Shown in pieces: positions 43,684 through 52,334 of a stretch of 64,000 bases of DNA. A program made the translations under genes and the position numbers. Each line of letters begins with the position of its first letter. Within the stretch, counting starts at the first letter, position 1. The stretch comes from Kumtagia sp052180275 (GTDB lineage: Bacteria > Pseudomonadota > Alphaproteobacteria > Rhizobiales > Rhizobiaceae): contig NZ_CP197465.1 of assembly GCF_052180275.1 (NCBI RefSeq), positions 5,580,001 to 5,644,000 of the forward strand, given 5' to 3'. The notes beneath the pieces were generated by a model. The model made no database searches and was not told the origin of the DNA. It was given only the letters and a program-made list of their open reading frames with translations.

Positions 43684-44438
43684 CTATCGCTTCGGGAAAG
43701 ACAGCGTCTCGCCGTCCGCCGGAACGACCAGCCGTGAAGCTGGAATGCCTTTTTCGTCGCCAGCCCGGCGAAGATCCTGCCGCGACACGGTTGCATGGTC
43801 GAGCGCCTCCATGTGCGTCGCGACGATCACCGCCGTCGGGGCAGCCTCCCAGACGGCGATGGTTTGCGCCGCGTCCATGACGATGAGGTCGCCGTCCCAG
43901 CGCGCGCCGCAGGAATGGGTGACGACGATCTCCGGATGCGTCGCGGCGATGGTTTGCGCGACCGGTGCATAGAGCACGGTGTCACCCGCCCAATAGACGC
44001 TCGGCTCGCCTTCCGCCTCCAGGCTGAAACCCATCACGGAGCCCATCTTGTCGACCACCGGACCGAGGCCGTGGCTGCCTTCGCGCCGCGTCAGCCTGAT
44101 GCCGTTCCAGTCGATGCTGTCGGTCAGCGGCGTAACCGAGGTAAATCCGAGCTCGCGGATCGTCGTCTCGTCGCCGGGCTGGCAGATCAGCGGAAGCGTC
44201 TTCGGCACGCTTTGCCTCGCGACCGTATCGAAATGGTCCTGATGCAGATGCGAGACGATGACCAGTCGACACTGCGCAGGATCGTCCCGATGCTTTCCGG
44301 AAGCTCGACCATAGGGTTCGGCGAGCGGCCGGTGAAGGAGGGCCGGCTGTGTTTTGGCCCGAAATCCGGGTCGATGAGCACGGTCCTGCCGGCGTAATTC
44401 AGCTTGAGGGTCGCGTTGCGCAGGAGTTGAAGGTGCAT
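43684..44438 (-). pseudogene. MBL-fold metallo-hydrolase, frameshifted
   Basis: The N-terminus MHLQLLRNATLKLNYAGRTV and LIDPDFGPKHSRPSFTGRSP is encoded from ATG 44438 (GAGAGG in front), but the metal-binding motif VIVSHLHQDHFD and the remainder (EGSHGLGP, VYWAGDTVLYAP, VVTHSCGARW, VIVATHMEALDH) are in another frame. The switch happens near base 44264, where one missing base in GTCGAC/CTGGTC would restore a normal protein of about 250 residues with the HxHxDH zinc site. The family hydrolyses lactones, esters or related substrates; this one is of the UlaG-like branch by eye. It is either a real broken gene or a single-base sequence error. Confidence 0.8.
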
Positions 44439-44458
44439 TCGCCTCTCCATCGGGAATT

Positions 44459-44478
44459 GGCTCCGGCAGTCCGGAGCC
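44459..44478. other. Perfect 8-bp stem hairpin upstream of the hydrolase
   Basis: GGCTCCGG and CCGGAGCC pair perfectly around CAGT. It sits 21 bp upstream of the start of the frameshifted hydrolase gene, in the gap to phoU. There is no T-run on either side, so it may be an operator-like inverted repeat or part of the leader. Confidence 0.4.
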
Positions 44479-44656
44479 TTCGGGCGACGCTATAGCCAAG
44501 CACGGCCTGTCAGGCGAGGCTGGCTTCGTCCATACCTTGGGCTTTTGCGAGGAAGGAATGTCTTCTTCATCCGCGGATCGGAAAATTTCCGACTGTCGAC
44601 GGCCGCGCGGGCGTTTTTCAGCAAGGAGGAACGGGAAGAACCAGCCGGCCGGATGC

Positions 44657-45388
44657 CTACGCAGGGACGCTCGCGGCGAGCGTGACTTCCGGGCTCTTGT
44701 CTTCCTTCGGCCGGTAGGGCGGCATCTGTTCGCCGGTGACGATATAATAGATCGCCTCGGCGATGTTGGTCGCGTGGTCGCCGATGCGCTCGATGTTCTT
44801 GGCGCAAAACAGCAGGTGGGTGCACGGCGTGATGTTGCGCGGGTCTTCCATCATGTAGGTCAGCAGTTCGCGAAACAGCGAGGTGTACATGGCGTCGATC
44901 TGGTCGTCACGGTCGCGCATGGCGGCAAGCCGGTCGACGGAGCGCGTGGCGTAGACGTCGAGCACATCCTTGAGCTGGGTGAGAGCGAGGTCGACCAGCG
45001 CCTGCAGGCCGCGGAACGGGCTTGCGGGGTCGAGCCCGTCGCCGACCGCGACGGCGCGCTTGGCGACGTTCTTGCCGAGGTCGCCGACCCGCTCCAGATC
45101 GGCGGAGATGCGGATGGCGCCGATGATCTCGCGCAAATCGCCGGCCAGCGGCTGGCGGCGGGCAATCATGGAAATCGTGCGCTCGTCGATCTCGCGCTGA
45201 GCCTCGTCGAGCATGAGGTCGTCGCCGATCACTTTTCGCGCCAACGTCAGGTCGGCATGGACGAGCGCCGACACCGCCTGGTCGACCATGCGCTCGGCAT
45301 GACCGCCCATCGCCGCGATCTTGCGGGTCAGGTATTTCAGCTCGTCGTCATAAGCGCTGACGATGTGATGCGAAGGCATTGCGGTCAT
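44657..45388 (-). CDS. phoU: Phosphate signalling protein PhoU
   Basis: A 243-residue helical protein of two PhoU repeats, recognisable by YDDELKYLTRKIAAMGGHAE, DEAQREIDERTISMIARRQP and AIRISADLERVGDLGKNVAK in the first and IERIGDHATNIAEAIYYIVT in the second. PhoU relays the state of the phosphate transporter PstSCAB to the sensor kinase PhoR. Here it follows phoR directly, 82 bp downstream, with no pst genes between. The start at 45388 (MTAMPSHH) is likely; ATG 45379 is an alternative. No phoB follows. Confidence 0.95.
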   Translation of the reverse strand: MTAMPSHHIVSAYDDELKYLTRKIAAMGGHAERMVDQAVSALVHADLTLARKVIGDDLMLDEAQREIDERTISMIARRQPLAGDLREIIGAIRISADLERVGDLGKNVAKRAVAVGDGLDPASPFRGLQALVDLALTQLKDVLDVYATRSVDRLAAMRDRDDQIDAMYTSLFRELLTYMMEDPRNITPCTHLLFCAKNIERIGDHATNIAEAIYYIVTGEQMPPYRPKEDKSPEVTLAASVPA

Positions 45389-45470
45389 GATTTTACGACT
45401 TTTTGGACGCGCCAAACTAACTTCGCGCGAATCAATAGACCAGCCATGTTACAGATTGAAGAATTCACGG

Positions 45471-46739
45471 CTATTTGGTCGGCAGATGTATGGTGAAGGC
45501 CGCGCCTTCGCCCAGCTTCGACGTGATCGACAGCCGGCCGCGATGCCGCGTCGCAATATGCTTGACGATCGACAGGCCGAGACCCGTGCCCTTGTGCGAG
45601 CGGCTGCTCTCGACATCGGCCCTGTAGAAACGCTCGGTGATGCGTGGAATGTGCTCCTCGGCAATGCCCGGGCCGAAGTCGCGGACCTCGATGGCAACCT
45701 CGCCCTGGTCGGAGCGGGTCGCCGAGACCACGACACGGCCGCCTGACTGTCCGTATTTGCAGGCGTTCTCGACCAGGTTCTCGAAGACCTGGAAGAGTTC
45801 GTCGCGGTCGCCCGGCACTTCGAACTTCCCGTCGCCCATGCGGTTCTCGATGACGACGCCGCTTTCGGCGGCCAGCGGCCGGAGCGAATCCACGACGCTC
45901 TCGATGATCTGGCCGATGTCGACCCTGGCATTGCCCGCCGACAGCGCCTTCATCTCCAGCCGCGACAGCGACAGCAGGTCGTCGATCAGGCGGGCCATGC
46001 GCGACGTCTGGCTCTGCATGATCTGCAAGAACTGCTCGCGCGCGGCGGCGTCGTTCTTCGCCGGGCCGCGCAGCGTCTCGACGAAGCCGGCGATCGAAGC
46101 CAGCGGCGTGCGCAGTTCGTGGCTGGCATTGGCGATGAAGTCGGCGCGCATGCGGTCGATGCGGCGGGACTCGCTCTGGTCCTTGAAGACGATGACGAAC
46201 AGGCCGGTGCCACGGCCCACGGCCGTCGCGGTCACCCGCAGCACCCGCTCGATCGGAACGCGCTCGGTGTATTCGACGGTCTTGGAGGGAAAGCGCCCCG
46301 ACAGCATGCTTTCCAGCAGGTCCTGCATTTCGGGAGCGCGGAATTTCAGCGGCATCGATATGCCGGACTGGATGTCGCCGAAGGCCGACGCGGCCGCGCT
46401 GTTGGCGAGCGTGACGACGCCGCGCTCGTCGAAGACGATCAGCGGATCGGCGACGCCGGCCGCAAGGCTCTCCGCCGAGAGTTCCACGGTGGCCGCCGGC
46501 CGAACCGGCGCCGCCGTGCTGACCGGGCGTTCCGGCAGTATCCGCCGGGGCGCGAGCGAAGCGACCACCAGCAGGGCAAGCACGAGGGCCGTTGCTGCCA
46601 GCGTCGATCCGCCGCCGCTGGCGTGCAGGATGAAAACAGCGAGGACGGCTGCGACAAACAGCCAGCGGGCCTGCCAAAGGCGGCCCCACGCCAGCCGCGC
46701 CAGGCGGCGGCCGTTGGTTGCTTCGGTGGTGTCGGTCAT
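45471..46739 (-). CDS. phoR: Phosphate regulon sensor histidine kinase PhoR
   Basis: A 422-residue membrane kinase. Two membrane helices lie near the N-terminus (WLFVAAVLAVFILHASG; LAATALVLALLVVASLA), followed by a PAS domain (ADPLIVFDERGVVTLANSAA), the His box ASHELRTPLASIAGFVETLR, and the ATPase with ENLVENACKYGQSGGR, VRDFGPGIAEEHIPRITERF and GTGLGLSIVKHIATRH. This layout and phoU next door identify PhoR, which phosphorylates PhoB when phosphate is scarce. The gene diverges from ppk2 with only a short gap, so the promoter regions overlap. Confidence 0.92.
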   Translation of the reverse strand: MTDTTEATNGRRLARLAWGRLWQARWLFVAAVLAVFILHASGGGSTLAATALVLALLVVASLAPRRILPERPVSTAAPVRPAATVELSAESLAAGVADPLIVFDERGVVTLANSAAASAFGDIQSGISMPLKFRAPEMQDLLESMLSGRFPSKTVEYTERVPIERVLRVTATAVGRGTGLFVIVFKDQSESRRIDRMRADFIANASHELRTPLASIAGFVETLRGPAKNDAAAREQFLQIMQSQTSRMARLIDDLLSLSRLEMKALSAGNARVDIGQIIESVVDSLRPLAAESGVVIENRMGDGKFEVPGDRDELFQVFENLVENACKYGQSGGRVVVSATRSDQGEVAIEVRDFGPGIAEEHIPRITERFYRADVESSRSHKGTGLGLSIVKHIATRHRGRLSITSKLGEGAAFTIHLPTK

Positions 46740-46838
46740 CGATCCAGCCCGCCGGACCTGCCAAACTCCCCCACGGATTGCTTCTGGACCGGCGTCATGT
46801 CACCCAATAGCATGAATCGAAACAGGAATGCGTCCGCC

Positions 46839-47741
46839 ATGAAAGCCCAGAAGAGTAAAACGCAGATGACGGCGAGCGGGGTCAAGATCGATGTCGGCGG
46901 CACGGAGCGGGTTTTCGACATAGCCGATCCGGTGCTGCCGGATTGGCTGGACAAACACGCGCTGACGTCGGGCGGCTATCCCTACGACAAGAAACTCGAT
47001 GGCGACGAATATGACGAGACGATCGAGCGGCTGCAAATCGAACTGGTGAAGCTGCTGGCATGGATGCAGTCGACCGGCGAACGCGCGCTGGTGCTGTTCG
47101 AGGGCCGCGACGCCGCCGGCAAGGGCGGGACGATCGATGTGCTGCGCCAGTACATGAACCCGCGCACAGCGCGCAACGTGGCGCTGACCAAGCCGACCGA
47201 GACCGAGCGCGGCCAGTGGTATTACCAGCGCTACATCGCGCATTTTCCGACAGCCGGCGAGTTCGTGACTTTCGACCGCTCCTGGTACAATCGCGGCGGC
47301 GTCGAGCCGGTGATGGGGTTTTGCACCCCCGAGCAACACGTGCGCTTCCTGGAAGAAACGCCGCAATACGAACTGGCGATCGTGCGCGAAGGCATCCGCT
47401 TCTTCAAGTTCTGGCTGGACCTCGGCCAGGAGATGCAGCTCAAGCGGTTCCACGACCGCTATCACAGCCCGCTGACCAACTGGAAATTCTCCGACATGGA
47501 CATGGCGGGCCTGGGCAAATGGGCAGAATATGGCCAGGCGCGCGACCAGATGATCGAGGCGACGCATTCCGACCACGCGCCATGGGCGATCGTGCGCTCC
47601 AACGACAAGCGCCGCACACGCATCGAGGTGATGCGGCGGATCTTGAAATCGATCCCCTACGCCAAGCGCGACGAGGCGGCGATCGGCAAGCCCGACAAGA
47701 AGATCATCGGGACGGGACCGGGGTTTCTCCGGGACAATTAG
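46839..47741 (+). CDS. ppk2: Polyphosphate kinase 2
   Basis: A ~300-residue PPK2 family enzyme that uses polyphosphate to phosphorylate nucleoside diphosphates (or the reverse). The Walker A-like loop is FEGRDAAGKGGTIDVLRQYM, the Walker B and lid region is FDRSWYNRGGVEPVMGFC, and FWLDLGQEMQLKRFHDRYHS follows; all are typical of one-domain PPK2. Three in-frame ATG codons (46797, 46812, 46839) are possible; I prefer the last because an AGGA lies in front and the protein then begins near usual PPK2 starts. Its divergence from phoR suggests joint phosphate-related expression. Confidence 0.93.
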   Translation: MKAQKSKTQMTASGVKIDVGGTERVFDIADPVLPDWLDKHALTSGGYPYDKKLDGDEYDETIERLQIELVKLLAWMQSTGERALVLFEGRDAAGKGGTIDVLRQYMNPRTARNVALTKPTETERGQWYYQRYIAHFPTAGEFVTFDRSWYNRGGVEPVMGFCTPEQHVRFLEETPQYELAIVREGIRFFKFWLDLGQEMQLKRFHDRYHSPLTNWKFSDMDMAGLGKWAEYGQARDQMIEATHSDHAPWAIVRSNDKRRTRIEVMRRILKSIPYAKRDEAAIGKPDKKIIGTGPGFLRDN

Positions 47742-47915
47742 GCTGTAAATCGCTACCGCCGCCTGCGCTCTCCTGAAAGGTAACATGCCCACGGCTTTGC
47801 GCGCATATTCGCACCGTAGGTTGGCGGTCCTCGCATGTCGATTGGCGTTGCAAGATACCAAGGATTGCACGATTCCTGTTATTTGTTAGACTGACTGAGG
47901 GATCGGAGATCAGGT

Positions 47916-48167
47916 ATGAACGTATCGATCGGAGAGCGTCTGGAGCACCTTGTGACGAAGCTCGTCGCGGACGGACGCTACGGCTCAAATAGCGAAGTGG
48001 TCCGCGAGGGATTGCGCTTGGTCGAGGAACGCGAAGCGAGACTGCAAGCCCTTCGCGAGACGATCAATGCGTCCATCGCGAGGGGGGGCCGCTTTTCGGC
48101 TGATGAAGTGGAGGCTGCGTCGGACAAGCAGCTCGATGCGTGGGAAGCCCAAGGCCAGAGCGCATAG
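47916..48167 (+). CDS. parD: ParD-type antitoxin
   Basis: An 83-residue ribbon-helix-helix antitoxin: MNVSIGERLEHLVTKLVADG, then RYGSNSEVVREGLRLVEERE, the typical ParD DNA-binding and dimer segment. The C-terminal tail wraps the toxin in known ParDE pairs. GGAG lies upstream of the ATG. The last base of its TAG stop is the first base of the GTG start of the ParE gene, so the two are translated in sequence. ParD proteins repress their own promoter, likely within 47742-47915. Confidence 0.93.
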   Translation: MNVSIGERLEHLVTKLVADGRYGSNSEVVREGLRLVEEREARLQALRETINASIARGGRFSADEVEAASDKQLDAWEAQGQSA

Positions 48168-48475
48168 TGGCGCGCCTTCATTTTACGGCCGATGCACAGG
48201 ATGATTTGATCGGCATTACTGCCTATATCGCCCGGCAAAGCGGGAGTCGCGCGTTGGCGACGGCATTTCGCAGGCAACTTCGACAGAGGTGTGAGCAACG
48301 CGCTTCGTTGCCTGGCGTGATTGGACGTGAGCGGAACGAACTGGGAGACGGTCTGCGTAGCTCCGTGTTCAAGACCTACGTCATCTTCTACCGCTATCTC
48401 GGCGACGAATTCGAAGTCGTCAACATCCTCGAGGGCCACCGGGACATGGACGCCTTTTTCGGCGACGACGAATAG
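48167..48475 (+). CDS. parE: ParE-type toxin
   Basis: A 102-residue RelE/ParE-fold protein starting at GTG 48167: ARLHFTADAQDDLIGITAYI, then GSRALATAFRRQLRQRCEQR, LGDGLRSSVFKTYVIFYRYL and a C-terminal EVVNILEGHRDMDAFF. The pattern of an N-terminal helical hairpin and the FxxYVIFYR-like beta strand fits ParE, many of which inhibit gyrase. It is paired with the ParD-type antitoxin. The target here is not known. Confidence 0.9.
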   Translation: MARLHFTADAQDDLIGITAYIARQSGSRALATAFRRQLRQRCEQRASLPGVIGRERNELGDGLRSSVFKTYVIFYRYLGDEFEVVNILEGHRDMDAFFGDDE

Positions 48476-48527
48476 GCGACAGGGCCGCACGCAATCTGGT
48501 TCCATGTCGAATTTGGCGGCAAGCCGA

Positions 48528-50486
48528 TCAGGCAGGCTCGCGCCGGACGGTCCTGAAATGCGGCGTCTTCTCCCAATGGTGAGGCCGCCGCCACAGATGC
48601 AGCAGCGAGCGCCAGGCGGCGAGCGACATCATCATCCAGTAAACCGGCGTGAATTTCACGACGCGCCAGAAACTTTTCCGCTCCGGCTTGCGCAGGCTGT
48701 ACCAGCCGAGCAGCAGGAAGGAGAGGTAGCCGCAGACGATGTTGATCGTGTCCACGACCAGCAGCGCCACCATCCAGCCGAAGGTTGATTGGCCGACGAC
48801 GATCTGAAGGCCGAGATAGAGGGCGGCGACGATGAGCAGCGGGTGGACGAGCGCCGACAGCACAAGGCCGGCATAAAGGATCTGCGCCAGGCAGAACGAC
48901 CGCAGCCCGAGTTCGCGGAACAGCGCAACGGGATCGCGCATATGCACCAGCCACGTCTGGCACCAACCCTTGAACCATCTGGTGCGCTGCGGCAGCCAGA
49001 TCGACAGGGTCTCCGGTGCGTCCTCCAGCGTTGGCAGGCTGATCGTCTGGGTGCGATAGCCGAAGCGAACGAGCCGCAGGCCGAGATCGGCGTCTTCGGT
49101 GACGTTGTACGGATCCCAGCCGCCGACCTCTTCGAGCGCCGAGACACGCAAATGGTTCGACGTGCCGCCGAGCGGCAGGATGACGCGGCGGCCGGAAAGC
49201 CAGGGCAGCAGGCCGCGGAACAGCGCCGAATACTCGAAAGCGAAGAGCAGCGGTATCAGCCCGCTTTCCTCATTCGATATTTCGAGCGGCGCCTGGACGC
49301 AGGCGAGATCCTCTCCGCCACGTTCGAAACAATGCCAGGCCTCCAGCAGTTGCAACGGATGCGGGCGATCCTCGGCGTCGTAGAGCACGACGTAGTCGCC
49401 CTTGATCAGCGGCACGGCGTAGCTCAGCGCCTTCGGCTTGGTGCGCGGCTGGCCGGGCGGCACCTCGACGATCTCGACGTGATGCGGCAAGCCGTGCGCG
49501 GCGATGGCACCGAGGGTCTGGCTGTCGTCGGCCTCGCAGACCAGCTTGATCTCGATCTTGCTTTTCGGCCAGACTAGGCGGTCGAGCGCTGCAAGCAGTT
49601 GCGGGACGACATCGGCTTCGCGATGCAGGGCGACAAGCACCGAATAGAAAGGCAGGTCTCCCGGCGGGGTCGCTTCCAGCCCGGGCGGCGGTTTTGCCGG
49701 CGCGGCCCTCGTCGCGGCAAAACGCAGTATGATGCAGGCGAAGAAGAACAGCGAGAAGAAGATATGCATCGCCAGCAGAACGGCCGAGGTGGCGAGCGTG
49801 AAAGCCAGCGCCAGGATGACCAGTACGGCGCCGAGGACGACGCCCTGCCACGCATTGGCGACGATGCGCGCGGAATAGTCGGGCATGCGCTCGTAGAGGC
49901 CGTTGCGGGCGTCGATGGCGAGCGACTGGCTGGTTCTCTGCAGAACGGCGCGCCGCAGGGCCTGCGGCGTGGTCATGCGGAGCAAGGGGAGCAGGTTTTT
50001 CTGCCGGTGCAACAGGCTTTTGAGCGTGCTCAGGCTCATTCCGGAAGGGGCGATGACGGCAAGCGCCCTGCCGTCGCGCTCCAGCACTTTCACATGCAGA
50101 TGCTTGCTGCGGGTGCGCAGGAACAGGGCGCAATCCTCGGGTCGCATGACCAGACGCTCGGGATCGATCCGGTCGATGAAACCGACGCCGAACTCCTGGG
50201 CGACCGTCGCGAAAAGGTCGTTCTCGGTGACCAGATTGGAAGCGAGCAGTTCGGACTGGAAATCGGTGCGGTTTTCGCCGGCGCGCGCAGCGAGCTTGAT
50301 CACCATGTCCGACGAGACCCGCAGCCGCGAGAGGATAGGACGCCAGATATCGAATTCGGTGAGGAAGAACTCCATCAGCGCACCCGGCGCCGGAAGGGAA
50401 GCCCGCGGTGTCCGCAAAGGAATGTGCGGCTCCGGGGCGCGCGCGAGATGGTCCTGGTCAGCCGGCGTCCAGTCCAGAAGCGTCAT
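48528..50486 (-). CDS. GspE-N domain fused to family 2 glycosyltransferase (membrane)
   Basis: A 652-residue protein with a cytoplasmic N-terminal ~160-residue domain of the GspE/MshEN N-terminal type (LASNLVTENDLFATVAQEFG, FIDRIDPERLVMRPEDC), a pair of membrane helices (VVLGAVLVILALAFTLATSA; IFFSLFFFACIILRFAA), a processive-type GT2 domain and more C-terminal membrane helices. In the GT2 domain DYVVLYDAEDRPHP carries the DxD-like site, VTEDADLGLRL the TED motif and QRTRWFKGW the QxxRW motif seen in cellulose synthase-like enzymes. The product is probably an exported beta-linked polysaccharide. The GspE-N part binds c-di-GMP in some homologues (MshE), so such control is a reasonable guess. 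ATG 50486 is preferred over 50528. Confidence 0.85.
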   Translation of the reverse strand: MTLLDWTPADQDHLARAPEPHIPLRTPRASLPAPGALMEFFLTEFDIWRPILSRLRVSSDMVIKLAARAGENRTDFQSELLASNLVTENDLFATVAQEFGVGFIDRIDPERLVMRPEDCALFLRTRSKHLHVKVLERDGRALAVIAPSGMSLSTLKSLLHRQKNLLPLLRMTTPQALRRAVLQRTSQSLAIDARNGLYERMPDYSARIVANAWQGVVLGAVLVILALAFTLATSAVLLAMHIFFSLFFFACIILRFAATRAAPAKPPPGLEATPPGDLPFYSVLVALHREADVVPQLLAALDRLVWPKSKIEIKLVCEADDSQTLGAIAAHGLPHHVEIVEVPPGQPRTKPKALSYAVPLIKGDYVVLYDAEDRPHPLQLLEAWHCFERGGEDLACVQAPLEISNEESGLIPLLFAFEYSALFRGLLPWLSGRRVILPLGGTSNHLRVSALEEVGGWDPYNVTEDADLGLRLVRFGYRTQTISLPTLEDAPETLSIWLPQRTRWFKGWCQTWLVHMRDPVALFRELGLRSFCLAQILYAGLVLSALVHPLLIVAALYLGLQIVVGQSTFGWMVALLVVDTINIVCGYLSFLLLGWYSLRKPERKSFWRVVKFTPVYWMMMSLAAWRSLLHLWRRPHHWEKTPHFRTVRREPA

Positions 50487-50842
50487 GCCGCACCGACCGG
50501 GATGCGGCGGGCGACTGAGAGAACGCATGGATGCAAAGCGATCGAGATGATGTCGGGGAGCAGGTTCGGCGCGGCACGATGGTCAATGCACGCGCGACCG
50601 GACGCCACTTGCCGTAAGGCAAGCGCTTCACACGCGAACACCTGTACAAACGCCCCCATGGCAACGTCCCCGGTTGCCAGTCTAGTTATTCGAATACTAT
50701 TCAGATGCTTCGTTGATTTCCAGTGGGGTGTCAGGATTTTTACTGAACGACCGGAAAAACAGAGGATGATGCGCTCCCCCGCTGGAGTCGATGTATTCCT
50801 CTACCGATATTCAATTCAATTATCCGCTGGTATTTCAAGCTT
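50487..50842. other. 356-bp divergent intergenic region upstream of a solute-binding protein gene
   Basis: This stretch is AT-richer than its flanks and lies between divergent starts of the glycosyltransferase and the family 3 solute-binding protein, so it should contain both promoters. I see no clear promoter pair, repeat or gene. Confidence 0.5.
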
Positions 50843-51739
50843 ATGATCGAGATTCAGCACCTGCCGCAGAGACGGTGTGCTGCTGCCAAATACCGGCTGG
50901 TTTTCGTCCGGTCGATGTTCGCGGCACTACTTATCTTTTTTGCCGGAGCACCGGCGGTCCGGGCGGACGGCGTACAGGTGCCGGTCCTGTGGGACAGCAA
51001 GGAGCGGCTGGCGAAACCCGATCTTTCCGACATGCCGCGCCTTCGTTTCCTGACGACCACCGACTTTCCCCCCTTCAACTATCTGGACGCCGAGGGAGGG
51101 CTGTCGGGCCTGCATGTCGATCTGGCGCGCGCCATCTGCGCCGAACTGGGGCTCGCCGACAAATGCCAGATCCAGGCGCTGCCCTGGAGCGAACTCGAAA
51201 CCGCGCTTGCCAGAGGCGACGGCGAGGCGGTCATCGCCGGTCTCGCCGTCAGCGCGCAAAATAGGGCGAAATTCGCGTTCTCGCGACCCTATCTGCGGTT
51301 TCCCGCCCGCTTCGTGGCAACCAGATCGGCGATGCTCGGCGAGCCGATGGCCGAGCGGCTGCGCGGCAAACGTGTCGGCGTGGTCGCCGGCTCGGCGCAC
51401 GAGCAGTTGCTGCGCGACAGCTTCGGCAGCGTGCAGGCCGTGGCTTACGACCGGCAGGAATTGCTGCTCGCCGATCTCAAGGAGGGGAAAGTCGATGCGG
51501 CCTTCGGCGACGGCATGCGGCTCGGCTTCTGGCTGGGAAGCGCGGATTCCGCCGATTGCTGCCGCTTTGCCGGCGGACCCTACATTGCGCCGGAATATCT
51601 CGGCGGCGGACTTTCGATCGCGGTCATGCCTGAGAACGAAAAACTGGCGGGAGCCGTGGACGCGGCCCTCCAGCAGATATCCGCCAACGGCACGTTCGCC
51701 GAACTCTACCTGCGCTATTTTCCGGTCAGCTTCTTCTGA
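50843..51739 (+). CDS. Family 3 extracellular solute-binding protein
   Basis: A 298-residue periplasmic protein. Signal region FVRSMFAALLIFFAGAPAVR and AD cleavage; the mature part has LRFLTTTDFPPFNYLDAEGG and LHVDLARAICAELGLADKC, as in amino acid-binding proteins of the SBP_bac_3 family, then LETALARGDGEAVIAGLAVS, RGKRVGVVAGSAHEQLLRDS and VDAAFGDGMRLGFWLG. No permease or ATPase gene is nearby, so it either works with a transporter elsewhere or is an orphan receptor. The ATG at 50843 lacks a good ribosome-binding site; ATG 50915 (MFAALLIFF) is an alternative with a shorter signal peptide. Confidence 0.87.
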   Translation: MIEIQHLPQRRCAAAKYRLVFVRSMFAALLIFFAGAPAVRADGVQVPVLWDSKERLAKPDLSDMPRLRFLTTTDFPPFNYLDAEGGLSGLHVDLARAICAELGLADKCQIQALPWSELETALARGDGEAVIAGLAVSAQNRAKFAFSRPYLRFPARFVATRSAMLGEPMAERLRGKRVGVVAGSAHEQLLRDSFGSVQAVAYDRQELLLADLKEGKVDAAFGDGMRLGFWLGSADSADCCRFAGGPYIAPEYLGGGLSIAVMPENEKLAGAVDAALQQISANGTFAELYLRYFPVSFF

Positions 51740-51763
51740 TCCAAGGCCTATTTCAGGAACGGA

Positions 51764-52177
51764 TCAGGTCAGCGTCCTGTGGCGCGCCTTGGTGGCGCGC
51801 TCGATCGCCGCGACCGTCGCGTCATCGACGGTGAGGTGGCGGCGCAGAAGCTGCAGCACCCGCCGTTCCTCCATGCGCATTTCGAGGTCGGCGGTGGCGA
51901 CCTCGAAGGCGAGCGAATAGGCGGTGTCGTGGAGATGCGTGGGGATCGCGGCGCGGGAAAGCGCCAGCACGCCTTCGAGGCCGCCCTTTTCCGCCAGCAG
52001 TTTCTGACAGTCCTGGGCGACGGCGATCAAACGATGCTCATCGAAATCCTCGAAGATCGGCCAGGAACGGATGACGGCGCCGATACGCGCCAATTCGACA
52101 TCGGTCATGTCGCGGTCGGATGCCGAGGTGATCACCATCAGGTACACCAGGGCTTCGTGGGTGGTCGGCCTGCTCAT
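51764..52177 (-). CDS. TerB-like tellurite resistance family protein
   Basis: A 137-residue all-helical cytoplasmic protein: HEALVYLMVITSASDRDMTD with the acidic DRDMTDVE turn of TerB domains, then FEDFDEHRLIAVAQDCQKLL, SLAFEVATADLEMRMEERRV and LQLLRRHLTVDDATVAAIER. The two acidic DxxxxxxE helix ends are thought to bind metal in the family. Two adjacent ATG codons occur; 52177 has GGAGG at a good distance. It converges on the solute-binding protein gene and diverges from lysyl-tRNA synthetase. Confidence 0.85.
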   Translation of the reverse strand: MSRPTTHEALVYLMVITSASDRDMTDVELARIGAVIRSWPIFEDFDEHRLIAVAQDCQKLLAEKGGLEGVLALSRAAIPTHLHDTAYSLAFEVATADLEMRMEERRVLQLLRRHLTVDDATVAAIERATKARHRTLT

Positions 52178-52334
52178 CATGTCCCTCCGGTCAAGCGAGG
52201 CGGAACGTAGGCATCGCTGTCGCCAGCCACAAGCGAAATCGGCCGCGAAACGTTGACGCTCCCGCCCCCGCCGAATAGGGAGACGGTCTCTCCGGCGGCG
52301 CGCCGGCAATATCAGACGGCCCAGGAACGACACG

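Noticed and set aside
46740..46838. PHO box between phoR and ppk2
   Set aside because: Only isolated TGTCA-like pieces occur and no direct repeat with 11-bp period is visible.
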